Shown: positions 1-12,174 of the stretch, in pieces
How positions within the stretch are numbered: position 1 is the stretch's first letter
How the letters are laid out: the number at the start of each line of letters is the position of its first letter
Assembly (NCBI RefSeq): GCF_905147365.1
Contig: NC_056413.1
Coordinates: 14,971,501-15,035,500 of the forward strand
Direction: 5' to 3'
DNA length: 64,000 nucleotides
DNA from: Aricia agestis
Taxonomy: Eukaryota; Arthropoda; Insecta; Lepidoptera; Lycaenidae
The notes under the pieces: model-generated
The model's input: the letters and a program-made list of their open reading frames with translations, nothing else
What the model was told of the DNA's origin: nothing
Database searches by the model: none
Position numbers and translations under genes: made by a program

Positions 1-861
1 TAATATTTAATTCCATCGAACCGGCTCGATGCGAGCCTTCGAGCTGTGAGTTTTGCTGTCCACACGGTGATTTTTGCTCGATTTGGAGTAAAACTATCGA
101 GTGAAACCGTATGTGAGTACTTAGTATTAGTATTAATATAAATCTAAGTGCTACCGCGAATCGAAGCCGCGAATACACTTTTTTCAAAGTTATTTTAGCT
201 TAATTTTGAGTCCATGATGTTGGCATAAGACCCGATGTCAGAATTTAAAAAATAACACTGTCATATCAGAGACAATATTATTTTTTCAAGTACCCTCCAT
301 CATTTTTTTTGCTGTCATCTTATTACGAAGTTCAGAGTGTTGGAACTTGAAGTGTACTGTCTCAGTGTTGTTTAGTGACTTTCTTTGATGAGTGATAAGA
401 AAATAATAAAGGTTATAGATGAGTCTTCATGAAGCTCCAGTGCAATGGAAATACGTGAGTCGGTTTTTATTCGCAAAATACATGAGTCAAGTTTTACGAT
501 GTAGTTGTATTACTACTAGTTCCACCAATATTGTTATGTAGTATGTTACGGATGCAGGAATTTGTTGCTGTTGATACTTCATTGTTATGGTTAGTCTTGA
601 ATTATTTTGCTATTTAGGATATATAATCTTATTCCTAAAAAGACATCCGAGGTAAATTATTAACCCTACGTTGAGATAATATCATAAATTTTCTGTCGTA
701 AATACTGTACATATGAGTGAAATTACAGAACTTTTAACCTAGACTGTAAAATGGGGTGATGTAATACAATGCATTTTTAATAAGCCATTCAATATGTAAC
801 TTTATCGACTACACACTACACATATTGAATTGATAACCTTGCTGCTTATATTAGGCTATCT
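1..861. other. Intergenic, nothing recognised
   Basis: AT-rich sequence with no long open frame, no RNA gene and no repeat that I recognise. Confidence 0.5.
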
Positions 862-1200
862 CATAAAGTTAATATACCTAGCGGAATAGAGAAACAAAGG
901 CCTGAGCAAGAGAGATGTCACTATCAGTAACACTGCGTGGTAAAAAGAGACGTGTGATACATGACAGCAGCACTCTTTTTTTGACGTCCAGTCGGCACGT
1001 GCCGCACGTTGACAATTTAATCTCATAGAATTCATCAAAGAGAATATAATCACTATGGAATTCATCATATTCATGTTCAATCATGCTTGTGTAAGTGTAT
1101 ACGTACACATATTTTTCACACATATGAAAACCAATTTTGGTTACGTTTGACAGCTCGAGATTGTTGCTCTATTTCGCTAGGTACCTCTATTAACTTTATG
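862..1200. mobile_element. MITE-like element, family A copy 1
   Basis: The element opens with CATAAAGTTAATATACCTAG and closes with the inverted version of this end, slightly decayed (GGTACCTCTATTAACTTTATG). The interior matches the copy at 60110-60406 in the opposite orientation. This copy carries about 40 extra bases near 1031-1075, where GAATTCATC occurs twice. It has no coding capacity and is a non-autonomous DNA transposon or fold-back element. Confidence 0.75.
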
Positions 1201-2440
1201 GGCCATCTACTGCTATTTTGAATGCTTCATATTGCCTCCTCACATCGCAATGTAAACTTTAAACGACGCGTAACCGTTTAAATCCATCCAAAAAACGTCG
1301 TCTATAAAATGAGCCAACACAACAATAACTGAAGTGATCTGAGATGCTCACTGTCCTTCAGTACCAGTGTCTTGACCTCATTACACCCCCCCCCCCCCCC
1401 CCCCTCCCTCCCGTGGGAGTGACCATCGCTCTCAGCATCGAGCACCTATTTTACATAATGATTAAGTTAACATTAATTTTTGAAGACGTTGGATGGTCAT
1501 TCAGAATCTTGTGCCATTTTCAGGCTGAAAAAAAGTTTTTTAGTTAACTATAATACTTTTTTCACAACGTACACTATTCTAAGACTGTTTTCGCATTAAG
1601 TCGCGAGTCATTTTAGTATAGCAGTTGCGCGGCTGCCGCACTACTCGCGATTTAATGTGAAGGCAGCCTTAGTTTAGAAATATAAAATGGAAATCGGTTT
1701 AGCGGTTGTGAATACGTAGTCGACAGTCTTATTTATAAGGTTAACATTACACGGTAGATTTTGCTGTCAGTTTTACCACAGTCATGACTGTGACTGATGC
1801 ATAACCTGTCGTGTAATGCAATGACTGAAGGTTGCATGAAGTTGATTGACGAAAATCTGGATATCTTGATTTTTGGTTCATGCAACCATCAGTCACGTAT
1901 TTTGAATGAGTGTTGTCACATCTGACAAAATAGGAAAAAAATTTGAAACGTTTACCTTTGAAAATGTTGGCTTTGACTGACATAAAACTGAAGAGAATTG
2001 AGTGACCGTCTAATACCATTCGTCAGTCCATCAGTCACCATCAGTCATCAGTCAAACATAATTCATTATTGACGAAATTGACTGTCGCTTGTTCATACAA
2101 GAGACAGTCAATTTCGTCAATAGTGAATGATGCCTAATGGTGCCCTCTCACGGCGCGTATTATCGCAAGCCGCGCCGCGCCCGCTCGAGCCACCCCTTCT
2201 CACGGCGCGTGATATCACAAGCCGCGCCACGCCGACGAAAATTCAAGTAAAATGAAACTTTATTAACACGATAATAGATATCATTTTGCTCTAAGTCACT
2301 TCGTTAAATAAATAAATTTTAATGAAGTACAACTTTATTCACTAGGCAACTAGGTTGCATTTCAATCTATGCCGCTAATTTTATTAAATTAAATGTAATT
2401 CATTTAATTGATAACACTTTTGACGAGCCGGCACGAATTC
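1201..2440. repeat. Intergenic stretch with hairpin, poly-C and GC repeats
   Basis: There is no gene. A run of about 19 C lies near 1386-1404. Arms 2062-2086 and 2103-2127 form a 25-bp inverted repeat with one mismatch. A GC-rich block (CTCACGGCGCGT...CAAGCCGCGCC) occurs twice, near 2146-2178 and 2199-2233. The text from 1760 to 2060 is full of GACTGA/CAGTCA words, suggesting a decayed fold-back element. Confidence 0.55.
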
Positions 2441-2670
2441 TCCCATGCTTCGGCACGAATGGGCCGGCTCGACCGGAGAAATACCACGTCCTCACAGAAA
2501 ACCGGCGTGAAACAGCGCTTTCGGCTGTGTTTCGCCGAGTGAGTGAGTTTACCGGAGGCCCAATTCCCTTCCATATCCTCCCCTATTCCCTTCCCTTCCC
2601 ATCCCTACCCTCTCCTATTTACCCTATTCTCTCTTAAAAGGCCGGCAACGCACCTGCAGCTCTTCAGAGA
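2441..2670 (+). mobile_element. SINE-like or LINE-tail repeat, family S copy 1
   Basis: Shares GGGCCGGCTCGACCGGAG, the CGCCGAGTGAGTGAGTTTAC block, a CCCTTCCC-rich tract and AAAGGCCGGCAACGCACCTG with copies at 10771-11060 and 62887-63186. This copy is truncated after GCAGCTCTTC. The A-rich end of the longer copies fits a retrotransposed element; I cannot assign it to a named family. Confidence 0.75.
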
Positions 2671-4142
2671 AAAAAATCGAAGTTATAGTAATGATGAATA
2701 ACAGTAGAATTGAGAAACTTATTATACACTGAAAATTTGCTTTACACCAATATTAGTAAGATGCAGATGTTAAACTTCTTAATATAAATCCACTCCACTT
2801 GGTCACGATCACCCTTTATCAGTTAGACCGATTTTCATGATATATGGTGTGAAAGTATAATAAACTACAGGAAAGGAAATAGGCTTCTTTTCATAGTTGA
2901 AAATGCACAGTTTCTTACTTATATAGACAGTCGAACAGCTAGTAGGTTAATAGTATTAGCTGGAAGTGTGTCAGTTGTGACGTGCTAGCGACCGCATGCA
3001 AGCGCATTAGATCAGGTAATTAACCCATACATCCACTCTAAATCGAATTGTCACCGTACACGAGCCACGGGGTAATAACACTCCAATTTAGTGCCGTTGT
3101 TTGGAATATTTAGCCAGCCAGGTAAATGAACATAGTGTATTACAGATACTCTTATTTTACATCCATACTACTAATATAATATATTATATTATTAGTAGTA
3201 CCAAACAGGGGTTGATTTTTGAGAAAAGTTTAACTGAGCTTTTTTGCTCCTATTGGCGCCCCCTATCGATTGATGTATTCAAAATTGGTGGTTATAAGAA
3301 GTTAGCCCATCAATCCCCAAGCAGCAGCCGGTTGCCGCATTGCAATTGAAAATCTATGTATCTGCGATACCCACGATGGAGGTGCTACAATTTTGACGCA
3401 AAATTTTTTAGTCTTTTTCCATAGTGTCCCGTTTCCTCCAGTCCGACCATGAAATTTAGTATGAGGGTACTTTGAATCTTGAGTCACAATAAAGAAGTCA
3501 AATTTCAGTCACAATACATCCTTATGAATCAAAGTCAAAAAAATTTATTCAGAATAAGTTTTTTTCCAAACATTTTCCGAACCTTGTTGCTACTGGGGCC
3601 TACCACCGGTCCGGGAACTAACCCGGCACTGCGAGTCGCAGTGACGAAAGGGCTACCTGCCTTTCTTAACAAAAAAAAATGGCAGTGCCAGGCCATGACA
3701 CGGTGGACTAACGTCAGTTACTGGCTCAATTCATATCTGTCTTAACACCTCGTATTGTATCAGTGTTTGAGAGACGGCTGATGTTTCACAAACACGCGTG
3801 TAGGTCAGCCATTCTCAGAGCCCGGGAGCTCCGCAAAGTCCTTGCCACCAGCATGGAGACAAAAATGTCACTAATTGAAAACCGCTGGTGTAGGTGTACC
3901 TACTTTTGCAAATAATGTTCTACAAAAAGGCTTCTTAAATTGCCAACTCTCAAGGGTCATTGGATAACTAGAACGTGCTTTATACCTTTTATTTTTTTAC
4001 ACATTCGATAGTTATTCGAGGCATGCAGACTCAATTAAATTTAATCAAATTTTTTTTTAATCACTTATTACTGAATAGGAATAATTTTGTAATAATTACT
4101 ATGTTATTGTATTTTGACTGAATTTTCTTTTTTGGGTACATT
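2671..4142. other. Intergenic stretch, short palindrome and decayed repeat
   Basis: No gene. An AT-rich palindrome (TACTACTAAT...ATTAGTAGTA) lies at 3166-3200. The stretch 3595-3625 carries CCTACCACCGGT followed by a GGGAACT word, also present at 62616-62645, so it is probably a decayed dispersed element. Confidence 0.4.
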
Positions 4143-4409
4143 ATACAGGTTGTAACAAAACTAAACTGTGATAAATGATAATACTTCAGGGTGTGTACAT
4201 GTTTCTTGTAAAGAGTTCACTGTGAAAGTAGCAGCGCTAAAATACCTTTTTTTCACTTTTGTATGGGCAAGCGCCCTAGCGTCACGAGTTTCCCCATACA
4301 AAAGTGAAAAAAGATGGTATTTCAGCGCTGCTACTTTCACAATAAACTCTATAAAAGAGACACATGCACTGCCTAAAGTATTATCACTTAGTTTTGTTAC
4401 ACCCTGTAT
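4143..4409. mobile_element. Fold-back MITE, family B copy 1
   Basis: Nearly the whole element is an inverted repeat. It starts ATACAGGTTGTAACAAAA and ends TTTTGTTACACCCTGTAT, with inner arms around CTTTTGTATGGG and CCCATACAAAAG. Further copies lie at 39791-40045 and 49258-49456, with a diverged one at about 48978-49178. It has no coding capacity. Confidence 0.85.
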
Positions 4410-4565
4410 TATTTTAGAATAGAATAGAATTTATTTATTTCCTAAAAATTTGTTACATCTCATTTAATGAATCTATACTTAATTACATAAAAAACTAGGC
4501 CTTTGCATCCGTTGTGGATGATTTATATAATTTTTGAGAGCGAAGTAACCACTCCTCAAATACTG

Positions 4566-4740
4566 TGTAATATTATAAATGCGAAAGTGTGTCTGTCTGT
4601 CTGTCTCATCTGTCTGTTGCCTCTTTACGCCCAAGCCGCTGAACCGATTTTGCTGAAATTTGGTATGGAGATTGAGTCCCAGGCAAGGATGCTTTTTATC
4701 CTGGAGTTGCCGGCGTAATTTAGTAGATTTTATTCTATTG
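4566..4740 (+). repeat. CTGT-containing dispersed repeat, copy 1
   Basis: The order ATTATAAATGCGAAAGTGTG, a (CTGT)n run, CCGCTGAACCGATTTTGCTG, AAATTTGGTATG also appears at 6411-6620 and, inverted, near 63197-63312. This is a familiar lepidopteran dispersed repeat; its class is not assigned here. Confidence 0.7.
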
Positions 4741-5985
4741 GATTTAGCCTATAACTACGCGCGTTGTGACGAATAACGATAATTATTATCTTATGTTCTT
4801 TTTAGGGGCCTAAAAGTTTCTGCATACCAAAATACATCAAAACATTCTCGAGCGCAGCTTAAATGTTTACTATACTGTACTCGGCAAAACGAGGCGGTAG
4901 CGGTCATTGACCTTTTCAGTCTAGGCGCTAAATGAAAAATACTCCCACTGTATTAAAAATATTGAAGAATAAAATTGGCCTCTAATAAAGACACAGATTA
5001 TTACAGATTCACCAGAAAACCCCTTGGTAACTCTAAGAATGATAATCTCCAACTTTTCATGAGTTCGAAGATGATATGTACTATATACTTCATATTCAGT
5101 TCACATCGAGTATGCAAAATACGCTATCGCCCTTACCGCCGTACTCAGAGACATTTAATTACGATTAACCTTCAATTTAATGAAGAGTTTGACAGATAAT
5201 GTATGGGGCTTATGTCAACATTTTGAATTAATTACAATTAAGTAATTAATGCTCCACTCTGAGTGCGGCAGTTAGACTAGGAACATCTGACACTTCATTG
5301 TTAATCGCGGTTTATATGGAAAATGACAAGTTTTTTGACAGGGAGTCAATGACCGCTACTATTAAGGTCTACCAAGATCTGATGGCTTGGATGGCAGATT
5401 TTCAAAAAATATCCTTAATCATTGAAATTTTTATATTTGCATGTTTCACACACAGAATCAGTCGTTATAAGAAAAAAAAAAGGATCAAAATGTTTCATTC
5501 CAATTACCCCAGTATTGCTAGAGTCAATTTATTTTTTCACTTTTTGCCCTCAGATTCTGGTAGACCGATCTCGATTCCCCGAGTACACCTTACGTTACTT
5601 TCAAGTCTGGTACTCGTAACATAAGTTCTTTGAGAACTTACGAGGCCAGACTGATATGGTGTGAAACGTCCATAGATATTATTTTTAACTAGCCCTTGTC
5701 CTAATTCCCATAAATTATTTATGTATACGAAAGGATACACAAAACTAATTGTTCCCTATAATGTGCGGAAATGTCATTCTCGGCGGTCTTTGTAGTACAA
5801 TACGAGTAGTTTCAACCCCCCGTCAAGCGCAGACGCGAACAATAGTCAATCTTGATTCTTTGTGGTACAATGGTATTTAAAAACTAAAAATTCACATAGC
5901 AAAACTGTTAATTTTCATTGTTTCAATCATCTATCACAGACCACAGCCTAGTCAAATCCGGATTGGGTTAATTAATCAATGAAAA
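4741..5985. other. Intergenic, nothing recognised
   Basis: AT-rich sequence. The 108-codon open frame at 5298-5624 resembles nothing I know and has no coding signal, so I treat it as chance. Confidence 0.4.
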
Positions 5986-5989
5986 TGAA

Positions 5990-6120
5990 TGAATGAATGA
6001 AAATACTTTATTGTATCAAAAACAAACAGAACATAGAAACCGAGACGTGTAAAAAATACATCTAAGGCGGTCTTACAATTTCTACCACTTAGGATTAATA
6101 CTTACGTATTTACTCTTAAG
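5990..6120. repeat. Dispersed repeat tail (GAATGAATGAAA... AAGGCGGTCTTA)
   Basis: A GAATGAATGAATG start followed by ATACTTTATTGTA and AAGGCGGTCTTACAATTTCT resembles the segment at 53115-53250 (GAATAGAATAGAAT...AGGCGGTCTTAG). It is probably the 3' tail of a LINE-type element. Confidence 0.5.
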
Positions 6121-6410
6121 AGGCCGGGTACCATCGAAATTCTCAGACATACGTAATACCAAAATCATTTCTCATACGAAAATATTTAACATGTTTGACT
6201 TATTTTTCAGCTTAAAATAGTAACTACCTAGGTTCCTGTGTAAAAATTTACTACAAAATAATTAAACACTAAAAATATATAAATAAATAGTAAATTTGCT
6301 ATAAAATATTTAAACTTTAAAAAATATTTTTAAAGTTTACCTAAATATTTATTGTTGGACCACCATCTGCCTGCGAATTCATTTCTAATATTTTCTCTAA
6401 ATATCTCATG

Positions 6411-6620
6411 CATACTAATATTATAAATACGAAAGTGTGTCTGTCTGTATGTCTGTCTGTCTGTCTGTCTGTTACCTCTTCACACCTAAACGGCTGCGGC
6501 GGCGATTTTGCTAAAATTTGGTATGTAGATACTTTGAGTCCCGGAAAAGGACATAGGATATTTTTTGCCCCGGAAAAATATACGGTTCCCGCGCGATAAA
6601 CGAGTTTTGGCGCAACGGAG
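6411..6620 (+). repeat. CTGT-containing dispersed repeat, copy 2
   Basis: Same family as 4566-4740, with a longer CTGT run at 6438-6472 and the downstream GAGTCCCGGAAAAGGACATA block. Confidence 0.75.
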
Positions 6621-8570
6621 TTGCGGGCATCTATATCATCATATCAATCACAAATCATCTAGTACGAGATAATTCATAGTTTCAAGCACTTACAGATTTT
6701 GGCGCGAAGCATCCTTCTTATTTCGGGTACTTTCTAGCGGCCGTTGTTAGTTCTTAAATCTATGGACGATATTCATGTAAGGCTTAAAAAATGTTTATGA
6801 AGTAAGGAAAAGTTGGTTTAAAAAAGCAGGTTCCTTTGGCATCTTTACTAGGCTGAGCCTGTATCTTATATGCCAGTTTCTTCCTCACAAATCTGACATC
6901 GTTACAATACATTCTAGTTTTTATATATTGTGTAGGTGAATATCAAAACCCGGCAAGTCACACCCATACTCGAAACTGAACTATGAATGGCGCTAAATTT
7001 GAAATTTAGTTCTTTTTTCCAAATCACGATAAGTCCCCAAAAACTGTATAAAAACAACGTTTAAAATCGACAATTTATTTAAAAACCCGGTACGTCCATT
7101 GACAAATCGAAATCAAACTCAAGGACGTTCACTTCGACCAATCACAACTAAGAATGGCGTCCAAGATCGCAGCCAGTTTGAAAACAAAATCGAGAGAAAT
7201 ACACCTCACTGTCGTCGATTTTATTGAATTTTGTGAGAAAAATAGAAGAACGCAGTACACAAATTAGTGTGGTGAATCCTGAAAGAGCAAAGAAGATGTC
7301 TGTGTCAAAAGTTAACACTTTCGAGGACAGAACGACATTATACGTCATAGTTCGAAATTTTGATACGGCACAACGTACGATGACGACCAAATAACATTTG
7401 GATTTTACGGCAGAACGTTCATTTCCGATTAACGTTCAAGTTAAAATCCCATTGAATGTATCTTGTGTCACAACATGTAAAATTCCCGAAGCTCTACTGT
7501 CACGTAGAGTAAGTTTTAAACTATTTCAAATAAGTGCCGATGACAGTTGGCGGTGGTTACTCGCACACGCACAACGTGTTTATACGTCCCGGGCGCCTCC
7601 CGCGCTCCCGGCTGCGTCACTGCGGAGGTGCGCTCGCGTCAGGGTAACATTTCGTGGCGTATTGTAATATTTTCCGCGACAAAACATCTTGAATATTTAG
7701 TTATTTTATTTATATGTTATTCTTTCGCTGGGCAATATATTATTTAACTATAAATTCATAATTTTATACTGAGAAAATGGATTATTTTATTTATATTAGA
7801 TGAATAAGCGCAAAATAAGACTATGAGCATTTTCGATGATTCCGACAATGATGATGATGAAAATTTTGGTTTGGATAAATCCGTTGAGAATGGTCATTCG
7901 CTCACTGTGAACTCACCATCACCTCAAGCTCCAGCCTCATCACGTTTTCAAGGGGAGGGTTATATTATGTTGGACGTTATGACACGTTGTATCCGTACGC
8001 GTCTAGTTAATTTTACTTTTAATGACGTAACGTATTGATACGATGACGTGATAAAACGGTTGTGTCATGATGTGTATAAAACAATATGTTTTAATGGGAC
8101 GCTACGTATACGTCGTATAATTTGTATGGACATTTACTGTTTCATTTTGTTATACAGTCTCAAGTGATAGCGTTCTTGAAAGTGTTAAAAAGAAAAATGC
8201 CGGGAATAAAGTTGTAATAAGATGTGTTTTATTTTATGGCTAAATATTAGGATGAAGCAACCCTCAGTACGGGATTGTCAAAATAAGATTTAGCAAAACT
8301 ACTATTTTTCGAAATCCGGTAAGTCCACAGTGATTTTTTTCAAACTCCGATAAATTTCGACAGTATACACCAAACACCGATATGTCCAAACTTTAACAAG
8401 GTTTTAAAGCGTAATCTCTTATGAAAACTGTATTTTTATATTTTCCTTTACACACTACCTCCTATATAAATCCCTATTTGCTGAAAATTCCAAGAAATAC
8501 CTTTATCAATAGTCAAAAGCATATTTCTCTCATTTGCCAAGTTTCGCTTCTGGTGGACATACTGGGATTT
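6621..8570. pseudogene. Decayed transposon-like region
   Basis: A short motif near (A/T)CCGGTAAGTCC recurs at about 6950, 7085, 8318 and 8345. At 7154-7267 a 37-codon frame opens with ATG and stops at TAG. It has a basic helix-like start, which might be the end of a DNA-binding transposase N-terminus. A 71-codon acidic frame lies at 7823-8038. None of these is intact. My best reading is a non-autonomous or broken DNA transposon; a real gene fragment cannot be excluded. Confidence 0.3.
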
Positions 8571-8577
8571 GATATTA

Positions 8578-9075
8578 TTATTTTACTAGCTCTCCCGGCA
8601 AACGTTTCTTTGCCATACATAAAGTATTTCGCCCGTATTATTCTATTGAAGTGACTAAATAAGTATGTCACCATGGCAACTTTTGCAATTTAGGAGCTGT
8701 GTCACAGTTTTAACTAGTACAGCTAAGAACACTAACTACTGAATTTGTACTGTAATTAAGTTAAACAGTGTCTTTATTAAAAGCTTTTGAATGTTACTTA
8801 ATATGATTTGAAAGAAATAAATAATAATTATTAAAAAAAACGTCCATCCCTATCCCGTCGCACGTAAACAATGGTCGCCGTCAGACTCGAGTTGTAATAA
8901 TTTACTATTATTTATGCAACAAAATATTATGCACTTATCAATATAATAGGTACCCAGTAGCTGATTCTCAGACCCACTGAATATGCATATAAAATTTGGT
9001 TAAAATCAGTAAAGCCGTTTCGGAGGAGTACGCGGCCTAACATTGTGATACGAGAATTTTATATTATATAAGAAG
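8578..9075 (+). repeat. LINE 3'-tail-like repeat
   Basis: Opens ACTAGCTCTCCCGGCAAACG and ends with AAGCCGTTTCGGAGGAGTAC and GAGAATTTTATAT. This layout is typical of 3' tails of lepidopteran non-LTR retrotransposons. No reverse transcriptase sequence is present. Confidence 0.55.
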
Positions 9076-9113
9076 ATATTGTGTGTCAGTACATTCATAT
9101 TACAATATGAAAG

Positions 9114-9200
9114 CCTTACAAAATAGTATGTAGGTCCTACAAAATAGTATGTAAGTCCTACGAAACAGCATGTAGGACCTACAAAACAGTATGTAGGTCA
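9114..9200. repeat. Short tandem repeat, about 22-bp unit
   Basis: About four imperfect copies of a unit built on AGTATGTAGGTCCTACAAAA. Confidence 0.75.
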
Positions 9201-10770
9201 CACAGAAGGGAGAATCGGGTGCATTACATTAATTAACATGGCGCCCCCGGGACGGTGTTATCCGATGACGTATCTTTTAATCATGCAAAATGTATTTTAA
9301 CTATTTATTTTTTTTAATTCGCTAATTCCATTTCTGTTCAATTATAGATACGAATCATGACAGCTGATTAACCTGTAATACATTTAGCTAGACAACTTAG
9401 TCTAGCCCCATTTATAATAAAATATATTTACAAATAATACATGAATAATACGCTGCAGACAGTGCTGTCGTTATCAAACCATTGGAAACGTCGCTAGAAA
9501 GAAAAGACAAAACATTGTAAAGGTTTTTCTCATAATAAGAAAGATATTAAATAGTTAATGAATGACCAAACTTGCTTGACTACGTCACCGCTTATTAATA
9601 TGTTCGGGGGTACTAGTGAGAGTAGTGGGGGTAGTGGGGATAGTAGCGGGGCTCGATAGACGGATAGATGGACGTTGTTCGTAGAGTCCACATCCTGAGG
9701 ATGCTCCGGTGTTGGGGCGAAACGCGCGTCGAGGTTTTCAACCTGCATGGTGGTGAGGGGCCTTGCACGGATTTGCCAACATTATTGCTTGTGTGGTGGT
9801 GGTGTTTGCAAGTTCTTGCATGCGAGTGTACGCATAGGCAGTGTGGGAGGAGGGAGGTGCTGTACGCATGCCTATGCGTACACTCACTCATTTACTTAAA
9901 GGTGGAAGTTGTTTTCGCGGAATATTGCTAAAAATAATAACAAACTAAATTTAAAAAGAAATATATTGACAAATAAGATTAGTTACCTACCTTACCATAA
10001 ACTCGACTTTTATGCCCAATTTTAAACCCACTTCCAAAAATGAGGAGGTTATATGTTCGTCTGTTTATATTTCTCTGTCTGTTTATATAGTTTTTTGTAT
10101 GTTCAACGATCACTTCGCCGTTTATGGACCTGTTTAAAAATAATACTAATTTAAGAGGTACTAATTTAAGAGGTAGTGAGGACTGAGGAGGCTGATCGTT
10201 CTGGTCGGAACTGTCTGGGCGATCCGAATTAGGGCGAGATTTGTTTGACAGTAGATATTGTACTATCAGAGCTACAGTTTATTCCTAGGCAGTTGGGGGA
10301 CCTATCGCGTTACGTCAAACCCAGCCAACAAATCACGACTTACTTGAATTGACATAACTTGACCAATTATTGGCGTTGGTCTGTCAACTGCCTATAGGAT
10401 CGATGGTACCAATAATTGCCTGTTGCATTGCTGTCGCAAGATCATTAATCACCCTACAGAACGATCGGCCTCCCTAATCCCTATATAGAAGGCCTTAATA
10501 TGCGTTTTCCCCGTGGATAACTTTGCTCTCAGAGGCGATGGAAGGGGAAGTATCGTAAAAATCAGATACGGCGCCGTCGAGTCTCGCGATTCGCTTTCCG
10601 TTCCAATCTCCTGCTGTGAGAGATATTATTTTCCTCACATTTAAATACATGTTTACAAGTTACTCGTGTTATAATGTAATAGTATTTATTGATTGTTATG
10701 TCAGAACTCAGAAGGCTTTTCATATAATATATAATGTATGTGTAAACGACGTCTTGACGTCTTCATACGT
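9201..10770. repeat. Intergenic stretch of decayed repeats
   Basis: No gene. Arms at 9824-9840 (GAGTGTACGCATAGGCA) and 9869-9885 are perfect inverted copies. AGTAGTGGGG units lie near 9615-9650. The block 10276-10440 shares ACTTGAATTGACATAA and neighbouring words with 61860-61930, pointing to a common decayed element. Around 10017-10120 there is a LINE-tail-like CACTTCCAAAAATGAGGAGG. Confidence 0.45.
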
Positions 10771-11060
10771 GGGAGAGCCATGCTTCGGCACGAATGGGCC
10801 GGCTTGACCGGAGAAATACCACGTTCTCACAGAAAACCGGCGTGAAACAGCGCTAGCGCTGTGTTTCGCCGAGTGAGTGAGTTTACCGGAGGCCCAATAC
10901 CCTACCCTATTCCCTTCCCTACCCTTCTCTATTCCCTTCCTTACCCTCCCTATTCCCTCTTAAAAGGCCGGCAACGCACCTGCAGCTCTTCTGATGAAGT
11001 TGCTTTCCATCAGGTGACCCGTTTGCCCCCATATTTCATTAAAAAAAATAAAAATAAAAA
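10771..11060 (+). mobile_element. SINE-like or LINE-tail repeat, family S copy 2
   Basis: Complete-looking copy running from GGGAGAGCCATGCTTCGGCA through the CCCTTCCC tract to CCATCAGGTGACCCGTTTGC and an A-rich end. Same family as 2441-2670 and 62887-63186. Confidence 0.8.
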
Positions 11061-12039
11061 TTATGTAAAATGCAAAGTTGGGCATGGTTTTGTGCTTAAC
11101 ATGTAACCAAAATATATCCAAAACCGGAATGGACCCGTTTTTTTTTTACTCAAAATTGTTGTTTGTGTGTGTGAACTTAGCTAGAACTTGCTTTGTTACG
11201 GGCGTCCGCGTCACGGCCAGCGCCAGTCTGTCTAGTTTAAGCTATAATTATTGGTGGGCGTCCCGAAACCCACAAGTATTTTTGGACCACGCTTCTAGCC
11301 TCAAAACACTATAAGTATCTACCATCTTCTATTTAACATTCTCGACGTATTTTTTCCGGTGTTTATTACCAGATTCTTCTGGACCTTTGCTTAAGTATAT
11401 GTTTAAATGTTGTGTTCTTATCCTGTTTGTCTGAGAATCGGCCAACTTTTTTTAACATCTGAAAGTAATAACAACGTTAAAGCAGACATCATACAATTCT
11501 GAATCGTGACAGGCTCGCCGTATACACACGCGCGGACCCGCCGATTTGCACTCGAAACGTTAGCGCGGAATTCGTTTAGTACGTTCGTTTTCCTCCAAAC
11601 GAACTTTGCGGTGCGGCAATTAATGTAGGTACCTCTATTTCCTACTGATTCCACGTTTTCGGATTTCCGAATACGGAAAACGTGCGTATGCGGCCAGCCT
11701 TAGTTTGATATAAATATATTTGGATTCTAAAAGGAGTTGTTATTACAACATTCGAAATAACAGCCCATCCTCGGAGGATCCATCGGAGGATCTTTCTTCG
11801 AGGCTCAAGGCAGACCTTGAGCCTCGTTGTGGCACGACGTTTAATATTCCCACGACGAATAATATGGCAATACAGCGTTTACCGGATGTGTATGTCCGCC
11901 ATCTTATATTATGACCACCATGTTCCAAAATCTTCCTTTGAGGCTATCATGGTATCAGCGCAACGTGTGCGGCAAAACAATGTCAGCCAGAGCAGCTTGC
12001 TAATGTCCGCCATCTTATATTGTGACCGTCATGTTTCAG
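11061..12039. other. cac upstream flank
   Basis: A block ATGTCCGCCATCTTATATT followed by TGACC occurs twice, near 11890 and 12003, the second ending directly at the acceptor of the first recognised cac exon. CGAGGCTCAAGG (11800) and CCTTGAGCCTCG (11815) form a small hairpin. I could not identify a promoter or 5' UTR exon for cac. Confidence 0.4.
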
Positions 12040-12174
12040 GTTGGCGGCAGCGCAGGAGGCGGCGGGGGCGCAGGCTCGCGCGGCGCCAGCTGATACCATG
12101 GGCGGCGCGCACCAGCCCGCTACTCCGGGGCCCAGCTCGCTCTTTATATTCTCCGACGAAAATCCTATTCGGAG
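12040..12174 (+). CDS. cac: cac exon: N-terminus
   Basis: TTTCAG acceptor and GGAG/gtaaat donor. Coding from 12098 gives a short N-tail followed by SSLFIFSDENPIRR, the conserved lead into IS1. The same frame stays open upstream (Ala-rich), so either the N-terminus is longer or this part is 5' UTR. GC-rich compared with its surroundings. Confidence 0.88.

Noticed and set aside
1344..1547. 67-codon frame with a proline run
   Set aside because: The proline run is simply the poly-C tract.
9613..9931. Overlapping frames near 9.6-9.9 kb
   Set aside because: Composed of AGTAGTGGGG units, a hairpin and LINE-tail sequence; no coding signal.
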